DNA of 40,214 nucleotides from CAUYUA01 sp963575675 (lineage in GTDB: Bacteria; Pseudomonadota; Alphaproteobacteria; Azospirillales; Azospirillaceae): contig CAUYUA010000210.1 in NCBI GenBank assembly GCA_963575675.1, forward strand, positions 1-40,214, written 5' to 3'. The notes under the pieces are model-generated. The model worked only from the letters and a program-made list of their open reading frames with translations, made no database searches and was not told the origin of the DNA. Of the stretch, positions 23,150-31,777 are shown piece by piece. The number at the start of each line of letters is the position of its first letter. Position 1 is the first letter of the stretch. The position numbers were made by a program, and so were the translations under genes.

Positions 23150-25459
23150 ATGCTGTTCCAGTTTGTTCGCGCCGTAATTGTTTGCCGTCGTTGGATTTTC
23201 GCGGCGACTTTTCTTGTGACCGTCTTGGCGCTGTCTTATTGTTCTCGTTTGCACATTGTTATTGATCCGGTGGAGATTTTGCCGCAATCTCATCCTTTCG
23301 TCGCCTCCAAATCGGTTTTAGAGACTGTTTTTAACGAAAAATATGCGCTGATCGTCGCCGTCGCTCCGAAATCGAATATGCCTTACGACGCCGCCGTCCT
23401 GGGCAAGGTTCAACGCATCACCGACGGTCTGAGGAGCGCACAGGGAATTGTGCGATCGACGCTTCTGAGCGTCTCCAGTCAGAACGCTAAGGCGATTTCC
23501 GGCGCCGAGGACGGTTTCAAGGTGACGCCGTTCCGAACGGTTCTTGACCAGCCGGAACGCTTACGGGAGTTGTTCAACGACAATCCACTTTATCAACAGA
23601 CGATTGTCTCAACGGACCGGCGCATGTTTGCCGTCATCGCCGAATTCGATCCGGATCCGATGGGGTATGCCGCTATTTTAAGTCGCGTTTCGTCGATTAT
23701 TGATCGAGAGCGTGACGAAACGGTTTCTATTGCCGTCAGCGGGCATGTCAGTCTATTGGGTGAAATCGAACTCTATTCGGCGAGGATGATTATTCTGGCT
23801 CCGATTGCTATTATTTTAATAGGGTTGGTTTTATTTGACGCTTTTCGTAGTTTCCAAGGTTTGTTTTTGCCTTTGGCGACGGCCAATCTTGCGCTGATCT
23901 GGGTTCTGGGCGCAATGGGCGCCGCCGGCTTTTCGCTTGACGTCTTCAACGTCTCGACGCCGATCTTGATTCTCGCTGTCGCCGCCGGGCACGCCGTGCA
24001 GATACTTAAGCGTTATTATGAGGAATATGACCGCTTGCGTGAAAGCGGACGGTCGCCGGAGGAGGCCAACCATGAAGCGGTGGTTGCCTCGGTCGGCAAG
24101 GTGGGGCGATTTATGATCGCCGCCGGACTGATCGCCGCCGCCGGTTTTCTTTCTCTGACGATCTTTGAGATCAAAACGGTCAAGACGTTTGGAATCTTTA
24201 CCGGGGTCGGGATTCTCAGCGCTCTGCTCATCGAATTGACGTTTATGCCGGCGTTGCGTTCGTGGTTGAAGCCGCCGGCGTGGCCGCAGCGCGCTCGGCA
24301 AAAGCACGGCATGTGGGATTTTATTATTGCTCGGATCGTGGCTTGGACGCCGACGCGCAAACCTTTTGTGTTTTGGCTCCTGGCGACGGGCGTGGCGATT
24401 TTCGGCGCGATGCAGGTTCGCATCGAAAACTCGAACAAGGATAATTTGGCGTCGTGGACCAAGGCGCGCGTTGAAGACGCGATCATAAATAATTCGTTTT
24501 CAGGAACTCAGGCGCTTTTCGTGATGCTCGACACCGGACGGGACGACGGCGTTAAGCGTCCGGACGTTCTCGCCGGCGTCGAGGCTTTGCAACGTGGGTT
24601 GGAAAAGATTCCCGGCGTCGGGAAGACCGTGTCGATTGCCGATTTCCTCAAACGGATGAATCAAGCCATGAATGGAAATCGCGCCGACGCTTACGTTGTC
24701 CCCGACACGTTGGAGCTGGCCGGTCAATATTTGTTGCTTTACAGCATGTCCGGAGACCCGGACGATCTGAAATCTTATATCGATTTTACGTATCGACGCG
24801 CCAACATCAAGGTTTTTGTTCGGCGCGACGAAAGCCCTTTTATTCTGGAAGTGGTCGAAAAGGCCAAAGAAATTATCAAAGTTTCGATGCCGTCCGATGT
24901 TGAGGTTCGTTTCGGAGGCGGCGTCGCCGAAGCGGCGGCGCTCAATGAAGTTATGGTTCGAGACAAGCTCTTGAATATTCTTCAGATTACCGCTGTTGTG
25001 TTCGTCGCCGCCGGTCTGCTGTTTCGTTCGTTGTTTGCCGGAGCGCTTGTCATGTTGCCGTTGTTGATTACGGTGATTTTTAATTTTGGTTTGCTCGGCT
25101 GGTTGAGGATTCCTCTGAATGTTCCGACTTCGTTGATTTCGGCAATGGCGGTGGGCATCGGGGCCGACTACGCGATTTACATCATTTCTCGATATAAAGA
25201 AGAGTTGGCGCGCAACCCGGATCACGCGTTGTCCCGAACGCTCGACGGCGCGGGGAAGGCCTGTCTCTATGTCGCCGCTTCGGTCGCCGTCGGTTATGGC
25301 GCGTTAGGGCTGTCCTTTGGTTTTAAAGCGCATCAATGGTTGGCGTTGCTGATCGCCTCCGCCATGTTTGTGAGCGCTTTTGCCGCTCTCAGTTTGATTC
25401 CGGCGCTGTTACAGCGTTTCCGTCCCCAATTCCTGTTTCGTCAATCGAAGGGAGAGTAA
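23150..25459 (+). CDS. RND/MMPL-family lipid or hydrophobe exporter
   Basis: A 769-residue inner-membrane transporter with the two-fold RND layout. A first helix (about 14-32), a large periplasmic loop and a helix bundle (about 210-370) are repeated as a helix at 405-423, a second loop and a final bundle (606-755). Landmarks are VDPVEILPQSHPF after helix 1, FNVSTPILILAVAAGHAVQIL and GIGADYAIYIISRYKEE; the acidic/polar residues in these helices fit proton-driven transport. Related proteins (MmpL, HpnN) move lipids to the outer layer. AAGGAAA lies 7 bases before the ATG. It is followed by a LolA-like and an outer-membrane protein. The three are probably a cell-envelope export path for the acyl product of the modules (inference). 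Confidence 0.88.
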   Translation: MLFQFVRAVIVCRRWIFAATFLVTVLALSYCSRLHIVIDPVEILPQSHPFVASKSVLETVFNEKYALIVAVAPKSNMPYDAAVLGKVQRITDGLRSAQGIVRSTLLSVSSQNAKAISGAEDGFKVTPFRTVLDQPERLRELFNDNPLYQQTIVSTDRRMFAVIAEFDPDPMGYAAILSRVSSIIDRERDETVSIAVSGHVSLLGEIELYSARMIILAPIAIILIGLVLFDAFRSFQGLFLPLATANLALIWVLGAMGAAGFSLDVFNVSTPILILAVAAGHAVQILKRYYEEYDRLRESGRSPEEANHEAVVASVGKVGRFMIAAGLIAAAGFLSLTIFEIKTVKTFGIFTGVGILSALLIELTFMPALRSWLKPPAWPQRARQKHGMWDFIIARIVAWTPTRKPFVFWLLATGVAIFGAMQVRIENSNKDNLASWTKARVEDAIINNSFSGTQALFVMLDTGRDDGVKRPDVLAGVEALQRGLEKIPGVGKTVSIADFLKRMNQAMNGNRADAYVVPDTLELAGQYLLLYSMSGDPDDLKSYIDFTYRRANIKVFVRRDESPFILEVVEKAKEIIKVSMPSDVEVRFGGGVAEAAALNEVMVRDKLLNILQITAVVFVAAGLLFRSLFAGALVMLPLLITVIFNFGLLGWLRIPLNVPTSLISAMAVGIGADYAIYIISRYKEELARNPDHALSRTLDGAGKACLYVAASVAVGYGALGLSFGFKAHQWLALLIASAMFVSAFAALSLIPALLQRFRPQFLFRQSKGE

Positions 25460-25461
25460 TT

Positions 25462-26286
25462 ATGCGTATCGGTGTGTTTCCATGGACTGTTGCGGCGTTC
25501 CGTGTTGCCGGGCTTATTGTCGCCGGATTTGTTTTCGACGCGGCGGCGGCAAACGCGATGACTGCTCATGAAATCATGGTGTGCTCGGACGGCGCGTCCA
25601 AGGTCGGCGATGCGAAGTCTGAATTGACCATGACGCTGACCGAAGCTGCGGGAGGACAACGCGTTCGGAAAATGCAAATGATGACCAAATTGCAATCCGA
25701 CGGCATCGATAATAAACGAATTATTCGTTTCTTGAGTCCTGCCGACATCAAAGGAACGGTGTCTTTGTTGATCGAAAAGACCGGCGGAGACGACGACATG
25801 TGGATATATCTTTCCGCCTTAAAAAAGGTCCGTCGTTTGGTTGCCGATAATAAACGCGACAGTTTCGTCGGCTCCGACATGACATTTGGAGACATCATCG
25901 GCCATAAACCAACCGACTGGACCCATGTGCTGTTGCGGGAGGATGTTTTCGACGGCAATCAAGTTTGGGTTATTGAAAGTGTTCCGAAAGATAATCAAGT
26001 CAAAAGCCAAACAGGTTATGCAAAACGCCTAACCTTTGTTGATCGCCGGAGTTGCATTGCATTAAAAAGTGATTATTGGGATGAAACCGGCGCGCTTCTG
26101 AAGACAATTCGAGCATCGGATATCGTTTCTGTAGACTCTGTCGCCAAAAAATGGCAATTCATGCATATTGACGCCGTTAATCAACAGTCCGGACATGGAA
26201 CTGTTATTCATTTTGACCTGTATCAAGCCAATCAGGGCATTTCGGATGATGTTTTCACACCTCGCTCGTTAGAAAAAGACAGGTGA
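25462..26286 (+). CDS. periplasmic outer-membrane-lipoprotein-sorting (LolA-like) protein
   Basis: A 274-residue protein with a signal peptide of about 31 residues (hydrophobic VAGLIVAGFVFDAAAANA). The mature part has the fold pattern of the outer membrane lipoprotein-sorting family: KMQMMTKLQSDGIDNKRIIR, FLSPADIKGTVSLLIEK, MWIYLSALKKVRRLVADNKR and SFVGSDMTFGDIIGHK. Such proteins bind lipid in an open beta-barrel and often sit beside RND transporters. GGGAGAG overlaps the end of the transporter gene, and only 2 bases separate them, fixing the ATG at 25462. A lipid shuttle between the RND pump and the outer membrane is the likely role. Confidence 0.85.
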   Translation: MRIGVFPWTVAAFRVAGLIVAGFVFDAAAANAMTAHEIMVCSDGASKVGDAKSELTMTLTEAAGGQRVRKMQMMTKLQSDGIDNKRIIRFLSPADIKGTVSLLIEKTGGDDDMWIYLSALKKVRRLVADNKRDSFVGSDMTFGDIIGHKPTDWTHVLLREDVFDGNQVWVIESVPKDNQVKSQTGYAKRLTFVDRRSCIALKSDYWDETGALLKTIRASDIVSVDSVAKKWQFMHIDAVNQQSGHGTVIHFDLYQANQGISDDVFTPRSLEKDR

Positions 26287-26319
26287 TAAGAGCGATTTGA
26301 GAAGAGGGGGGAGAAGAAC

Positions 26320-27630
26320 GTGAAAACATTCATAGGATTCGTGAGTGGGGCGGCGCTGATCGTCGGCGCGGCTTTAACGCCGATCTCTTCGTGTGTTTCA
26401 ATCCGTTCCGTTCTTGCAGCCGATCGCGCTTCGAAGTCGGATTATTCCGGAATGTTCGACAGCTTTGAGTTGGATCATTCTCTTCGCGCCGGTTATTGGT
26501 CTGGTAGCCGTTCTCTGGATGGGACGTCGCATATTCCCGCCTCTTCCTTTTGGCTGCGCTCTCAATCTCATTTATCCGATAATCTTGGCGTGAAAGCGGA
26601 AGGTTGGGTTGCCGGAAATCGACCTTACGTTCAAGACGCGCCGCGTTTTGAGTTGCGAGAAGGCTATCTGTCTTGGAGCGGAGAAAACGCCGACCTTAAA
26701 ATCGGACGTCAAATCGGCGTTTGGGGGCGAGCCGATCGGATTAATCCGACCGATAATTTGTCGTCACGCGATTACACGTCGTTGTTTCCGAATGACGACG
26801 ATTTGCGGCGAGGCAATCTCATGGTCAAGGGAGGTTATGGGATCGGTAATGACTACACCGTGTCGGCTTATTGGTTGCCGGAATTTCGACCAAATGTCCT
26901 GCCTACTCAGCGCGGCGCAAACTTCTTGCCTGACCAACAAGGGAACGACCCGACGCAATTTGCAGTAAAACTTGACCGTTCCGGGGGCGGTTTTGACTGG
27001 TCGGTCTCGTATTTCGACGGCCTTGATAGAAGTTACGACGTTAAGATCGTTCCCGCGCCGTCTGGAGAGCTGTTCTTTCAGCGACTTTATCCGCGTGTTC
27101 GTGTTTTTGGCGCAGATGCTGCGACGACGTTCGATCGTTACGGCTTGCGCGCGGAAATGGCTTATGTGTCTACTCCGGATTTAAACGGTGGGCGCGCCGA
27201 TATTCGCAATTCCGAATGGCAAGGCGTCGTCGGCGTCGATCGCACCTTTGGTTCGAGTTTTAACGTCAATTTTCAATATATTCTTCGTGTTGTTCAGGAT
27301 TTTCGAGAAACGGATTTCTATGCGACGCCCCTCGATCGAGCGGTCGCCGTCGCAAACGGCGGTCTTCGAAATCAATTGGATCCTCTACAACATGGTGTTT
27401 CCGCCAGAATTTCCGATAGATTTCTAAACGAGTCTCTTGAAGTTGAAGCTGGTAACCTTGTCTACGCGCCGATGAGGCAGGGCGTTTCTCAATTCAAAGC
27501 GAGCTACGCCATATCCGACACCGGAAAAGTCATCATCGGCGCTGATTATTACTATGGCGATTCTCGAAGTTATTTCGGCGCCGTGAGTAAAAGCTCCAGT
27601 GGTTATCTGGAGCTGCGATGGGGGTATTAA
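26320..27630 (+). CDS. DUF1302-like outer-membrane beta-barrel protein
   Basis: A 436-residue protein beginning with a signal peptide (cleavage near residue 34, VLAA). Alternating strands follow throughout, ending in an aromatic-tipped last strand (GYLELRWGY) as in outer-membrane barrels. The block IGVWGRADRINPTDNLSSRD is typical of DUF1302-type proteins. A GTG start at 26320 follows GGGGGAGAAG. It is the third gene of the RND/LolA-like/barrel set and could be the exit channel or lipid acceptor in the outer membrane. Confidence 0.82.
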   Translation: MKTFIGFVSGAALIVGAALTPISSCVSIRSVLAADRASKSDYSGMFDSFELDHSLRAGYWSGSRSLDGTSHIPASSFWLRSQSHLSDNLGVKAEGWVAGNRPYVQDAPRFELREGYLSWSGENADLKIGRQIGVWGRADRINPTDNLSSRDYTSLFPNDDDLRRGNLMVKGGYGIGNDYTVSAYWLPEFRPNVLPTQRGANFLPDQQGNDPTQFAVKLDRSGGGFDWSVSYFDGLDRSYDVKIVPAPSGELFFQRLYPRVRVFGADAATTFDRYGLRAEMAYVSTPDLNGGRADIRNSEWQGVVGVDRTFGSSFNVNFQYILRVVQDFRETDFYATPLDRAVAVANGGLRNQLDPLQHGVSARISDRFLNESLEVEAGNLVYAPMRQGVSQFKASYAISDTGKVIIGADYYYGDSRSYFGAVSKSSSGYLELRWGY

Positions 27631-27709
27631 TAAAATTTTTGTTTCAAGACCGTAAAATATAAGTCTTTTTCTTCCTCGGCCGCTCAATTGCAATGAAAGG
27701 GATACAGAT

Positions 27710-28426
27710 ATGAAATCGGCGATGGTTCAAGCAATCTGCTCACCGGAAATAGATATTCCGGGAACTCTCTTGGCTTATTTGCCCGGCGTTTCAAAAAGTG
27801 GACGAGTGGGGATAGCGGTGTGTCATGACAAGAGAAGAGTGGTGTATTCTCTGAGGCATACGGCCTATAAGTCTCGGGAGTATATAGACGAGCAACCGGA
27901 TCAGCTTTTTAGGGATAGTTATGACGCTCACAACAATATTTTTTCATTATATGCCGTGATTGATGATCAGCCCGTCGCCTCGATACGCTGCTGTGTTCAT
28001 GATCCGAGGCATGCTCCGTGCGATATTCCAGCTTTTTCAGTGTATCCCGAAACAAAAGCGCGCTTTGCCGGACTCAAAATTCTTGAATTAAACCGTTTCG
28101 TTATTAGCCCTAATGTTGACAATCATTCCCGCGCCTATGCCGTATTGATACTTCGATATGGAATACAAGTTGGAAAAATTTTGGGTGTTAAGAGAGTTCT
28201 GGCGGCGGTGAGAGAACGTCATACCTCATTCTATAAAAGATTTGCGAATATGTCTTTGTTGTGTGGTCCTTCATATTATCCTGGATTAAAATTTTCAACT
28301 GTTTTGATGGGATGTGATTTTGAGGAAAATTATCCACTCACTTTAAAGCATCCAATGCTTCCGTGGACGAGAGAAGAAGAGGCGTCGTTTTATCAGGTCG
28401 TTAACGGCGTTTATCGGAAAGGATGA
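27710..28426 (+). CDS. FeeM-like N-acyl amino acid synthase (module D)
   Basis: A 238-residue GNAT-fold acyltransferase, a paralogue of the gene at 5200-5913. Shared landmarks are SLRHTAYKSREYIDEQPDQL, NIFSLYAVIDDQPVASIRCC, IPAFSVYPE, LELNRFVISPNVDNHSRAYA and LAAVRERHTSFYKRFANM. The expected reaction moves a fatty acyl group from ACP to an amino acid or amine. AAAGGGAT precedes the ATG by about 8 bases. It stands between the export genes and FAAL, and both FeeM-like copies sit next to a FAAL module. The acceptor amine is unknown. Confidence 0.83.
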   Translation: MKSAMVQAICSPEIDIPGTLLAYLPGVSKSGRVGIAVCHDKRRVVYSLRHTAYKSREYIDEQPDQLFRDSYDAHNNIFSLYAVIDDQPVASIRCCVHDPRHAPCDIPAFSVYPETKARFAGLKILELNRFVISPNVDNHSRAYAVLILRYGIQVGKILGVKRVLAAVRERHTSFYKRFANMSLLCGPSYYPGLKFSTVLMGCDFEENYPLTLKHPMLPWTREEEASFYQVVNGVYRKG

Positions 28427-28494
28427 TTATATTTTTATGTTATCGTGAATCATCCAAAGGGCGAGATATTAACGAATATGTGGTGTAGAGAAAG

Positions 28495-30201
28495 ATGATT
28501 GGAGATGGTTTCCTCGGTCGGTTTGAAGCCCATGTGGTTGAATATCCGGACAAAGTCGCCTTCATTTTTTTAGGGGATGGAGAACGAGAAAGTGCGCGGC
28601 TTCATTATGGAGAACTGCGAGAGCGTGCTTTGACGCTTGCCGATCATCTTGCCGTCCGCTGCCCCGTCGGCGAACGAGCGTTGCTCATGTTTCCTTTTGG
28701 TCCTGATTTTATTATTGCTTTTCTTGCTTGTCTTTACTCCGGCGTGATCGCCGTTCCGGTTCATCTGCCGCATCCACGTCGACGCGATATTCGTATCGGA
28801 GGAATCGTTGCCGACTGCGCTCCGCGAATGGTGTTGACCAATCGTGCGACGCGTAGTCGGTTGGCGGAACGTTTGGCGCAAGACGCGGGTCTCGGCAACG
28901 ATCACTATCTGGCCATCGACGATCTGCCGGAGACGGTTCAAAGGCGGCGCTTTACGCCGACAACGGAAATTGATCCCAATCAGATCGCTTTTCTTCAATA
29001 CACGTCGGGATCAACCTTATCGCCGCGAGGCGTGTGCGTGACTCACGCCATGCTTGCGGTGAATCAAGCGATGATCCAGGAAAAAATGGGCACGCATAGA
29101 GGCACGGTTTATGTGAGTTGGTTGCCGACTCATCATGACATGGGCCTGATCGGGGATACGCTCAATCCGCTGTGGTGCGGTGGTTACGCGGTGAAATTAC
29201 CTCCGGCCGCCTTCATTCAGCATCCAAGACGGTGGTTGTTGGCAACATCAAATTGGGGAGGCACCATTATTGGTGGACCTAACTTTGCTTTTGATCTTTG
29301 TCGTCATCGCATTTCAGCCGAGCAATGGCGTGAATTTGATCTTCGTTCCCTTGAGATATGTTATTGCGGAGCCGAACCGATCCGAGTGGAGACGATCGCG
29401 GGCTTTTTGTCGGTCGCTGAAGCCGCTGGCTTTCAACCGGAAACATTCGGCACATGCTATGGTCTTGCGGAAGCGACGCTGTTTGTCGTTGGGAGGAAAG
29501 GCCTGCGGACTTTGGCGGTTGCGTCGGACCACTTCCATAACCATCGCATCTCTTCGCCCGACGTCGACGCCGAAGCGCTGTCTCTTGTGAGCAGCGGCTT
29601 TCCAACCGCCGCTTGCGACGTCGCGATTGTCGATCCGGAGAGCGCTCGGCGGGCGCCGCCGGATTGTGTCGGTGAAATTTGGGTTTCCGGCGAGCATGTT
29701 GCGCAACGCTATTGGACGTGGACGGAGGCGGGCCAAACAGTGTTCGATGGACGCCTTGACGACGGACGGCGATATCTGCGCACCGGCGACCTCGGTTTTA
29801 TTCATGATGGAGAGCTGTTCGTCACCGGTCGCATTAAGGATCTAATTATTATTCGTGGTCGGAACATTTATCCGCAAGACCTGGAGCATGTTGCTCAGGC
29901 GGCCCATCCGGTTCTTCGAGCTTGTTCGGGGGCTGCTTTCGCGATTGAACGAGACGGTCAAGAGGACGTCTGTTTGGTCCATGAAAGTTTGCGCATTGCC
30001 GGCCGAGAACAGAGGGCGGAGGCTCAAGACGCAGTCCGGCGCGCCATTGTTGAAATGTTTGAGATTCCAGTTCGAGACGTGATTGTTGTTCCTCCCGGTC
30101 GTCTTCCGATGACGACGAGCGGCAAGGTGCAACGAAGTAAATCTAGAGAGTGGTATCTGAGCGGAAAATTTGTTGACTCGGCGAATGTTGGGGAGGTTTG
30201 A
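28495..30201 (+). CDS. fatty acyl-AMP ligase (FAAL), module D
   Basis: A 568-residue enzyme with the strongest FAAL signature of the three: LQYTSGSTLSPRGVCVTHAM (about 167), SWLPTHHDMGLIGD, GGPNFAFDLC, YGLAEATLFV, YLRTGDLGFIHDGELFVTGR, IKDLIIIRGRNIYPQDLE (about 446) and TTSGKVQR (about 540). These match stand-alone FAALs that feed polyketide or lipopeptide carriers. The probable acceptor is the ACP domain at the N-terminus of the next gene, which begins 1 base after this stop. The start has GAGAAAG just before the ATG. Confidence 0.92.
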   Translation: MIGDGFLGRFEAHVVEYPDKVAFIFLGDGERESARLHYGELRERALTLADHLAVRCPVGERALLMFPFGPDFIIAFLACLYSGVIAVPVHLPHPRRRDIRIGGIVADCAPRMVLTNRATRSRLAERLAQDAGLGNDHYLAIDDLPETVQRRRFTPTTEIDPNQIAFLQYTSGSTLSPRGVCVTHAMLAVNQAMIQEKMGTHRGTVYVSWLPTHHDMGLIGDTLNPLWCGGYAVKLPPAAFIQHPRRWLLATSNWGGTIIGGPNFAFDLCRHRISAEQWREFDLRSLEICYCGAEPIRVETIAGFLSVAEAAGFQPETFGTCYGLAEATLFVVGRKGLRTLAVASDHFHNHRISSPDVDAEALSLVSSGFPTAACDVAIVDPESARRAPPDCVGEIWVSGEHVAQRYWTWTEAGQTVFDGRLDDGRRYLRTGDLGFIHDGELFVTGRIKDLIIIRGRNIYPQDLEHVAQAAHPVLRACSGAAFAIERDGQEDVCLVHESLRIAGREQRAEAQDAVRRAIVEMFEIPVRDVIVVPPGRLPMTTSGKVQRSKSREWYLSGKFVDSANVGEV

Positions 30202-30202
30202 C

Positions 30203-31708
30203 GTGGCGGCAGTTGAAATGATCGACGCATTTGATCTTGCGCAATGGATTGCGAAAAAAATTGCCGTTGAACTCGGAAAATCCGTCGAGGACATCGATTG
30301 CGACGCTCCGTTTTCTGAAATCGGTCTGGATTCCATGGCGACCGTGACTTTAACCGCCGATATTGAAGAACGTCTCGGTCGAGCCGTCGATCCGGAATTG
30401 GCCGGAGATTACCCCAGCATTAATGAACTTGTCGCCTTTCTTGTCGCCAATCTTCAAACTATGCCGCCAATTCCAGGCGTTGAATCCGAAAATCAGCCGA
30501 ATGATCTGCGACCGGATGATCTGCGAAAAGCGTGGTTCGGAGGCTTGAACCGTCGCGTGCGCAAATTGCGGGATGAATTCGGAGGGAAACTTCTGTTCGA
30601 GCCGGAAATTGAAAGTCTGGAAGGGCCTTGGGTCAGAGTTGGCGGGCGGCGGTTGTTGATGCTGACGTCTTATAGCTATCTCGGCCTCATCGAACATCCG
30701 CGAATTCGAGACGCATCGAAAGACGCCGTCGATCGATTTGGAACCGGGAACAACGGTTCTCCTTTGTTGGGTGGAAAAACCTCTTTGCATGTGCAGCTTG
30801 AAAAGAAAATTGCGCGTTTTTACGATGCGGAAGACGCCATGATCTTTTCCAGCGGCTTTATGACCAACTTGATGACGATCGTCTCCTTGACCTCCGAGGG
30901 CGATTGGGTGATCGGAGACGGTTTAATTCACGCCAGTTTGGTCGATGGCTGCCAATTTTCGAAAGCAAATTTCGTCTCCATGCGCCATAACGACCCGGAA
31001 AGCCTTGAAGCGTCTCTAAAGCAAGCCGGCGACGCTCGAAAACTGGTCGTGATCGACGCCGTCTACAGTATGGACGGCGATATTGCGCCGTTGCCGGAAA
31101 TTGTCGCAGCGTGTCGGCGAAATAACGCTTTGTTGATGGTTGACGAGGCGCACAGTATGGGAGTGCTCGGCGCAACAGGAAGAGGATTATGCGAGCATTT
31201 CGGTCTTAATAACTGTGTTATCGACATCCACATGGGCACATTATCGAAAGCGGTTCCGAGTGAAGGCGGTTTCATCGCCGGGCGGGCCGATCTCATTGAA
31301 GCGCTTCGCTACAACGCGCGCGGCTATATTTTTTCCGGCGGCGTCCCGGCTCCGGCCGTTGCGGCGGCGCTGGCCGCCTTTGACGTCATTGTAGACGAGC
31401 CGGAACGTCTTCTTAAACTAAACGCGCTTCGCGAACGCTATGTTTCCAGTTTGCGGCGTCTCGGTCTTGCGTTGATCGGCGGCGAGACGCCGATCGTTTC
31501 ATTATTGTGTGACTCCGAGCGTCAAACAATGGTTTTGGCGGAAGCGCTCAAAGAAGAGGGCGTTCTCGCCTATCCTATTCTTTTTCCCGCCGTGCCGGCG
31601 GATCGTCCGCGCATCCGCACGACCGTCACCGCCGCAATGGATTTCGCCTCTGTCGATTTCGCTTTAGCGGCCATTGATCGCGCCGCGCGGCGCGTCGGCA
31701 TGGCGTAG
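30203..31708 (+). CDS. ACP / alpha-oxoamine synthase type 1 fusion (module D)
   Basis: A two-domain protein of about 501 residues. Residues 1-85 are an ACP with phosphopantetheine site IGLDSMATV (Ser44) and the later helix SINELVAFLVANL. A short linker (PPIPGVESENQPND) leads to a full PLP-dependent AOS domain with LTSYSYLGLIEHP, GTGNNGSPLLGGKT, HASLVDG, DEAHSMGVLG and MGTLSKAVPSEGGF (Schiff-base K349). GGGGAGG ahead of GTG at 30203 decides the start; an ATG at 30218 is possible. Fusion would present the ACP-bound acyl chain straight to the active site. In module A the same functions are separate genes. Confidence 0.9.
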   Translation: MAAVEMIDAFDLAQWIAKKIAVELGKSVEDIDCDAPFSEIGLDSMATVTLTADIEERLGRAVDPELAGDYPSINELVAFLVANLQTMPPIPGVESENQPNDLRPDDLRKAWFGGLNRRVRKLRDEFGGKLLFEPEIESLEGPWVRVGGRRLLMLTSYSYLGLIEHPRIRDASKDAVDRFGTGNNGSPLLGGKTSLHVQLEKKIARFYDAEDAMIFSSGFMTNLMTIVSLTSEGDWVIGDGLIHASLVDGCQFSKANFVSMRHNDPESLEASLKQAGDARKLVVIDAVYSMDGDIAPLPEIVAACRRNNALLMVDEAHSMGVLGATGRGLCEHFGLNNCVIDIHMGTLSKAVPSEGGFIAGRADLIEALRYNARGYIFSGGVPAPAVAAALAAFDVIVDEPERLLKLNALRERYVSSLRRLGLALIGGETPIVSLLCDSERQTMVLAEALKEEGVLAYPILFPAVPADRPRIRTTVTAAMDFASVDFALAAIDRAARRVGMA

Positions 31709-31777
31709 CGCGGTTCTTTTCGTTTTGTTGGGTCTTGACGGTTTGGTGGAGAGCAATGCGGAAGGGGATGAGATCAG

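Noticed and set aside
24500..25225. Minus-strand open frame of 241 codons
   Set aside because: It is the shadow of the RND transporter's second half; composition is Asn/Gln/Arg-rich and no motif is visible.
29314..29805. Minus-strand frame of 163 codons within FAAL
   Set aside because: It is antisense to conserved FAAL motifs and has no start signal.
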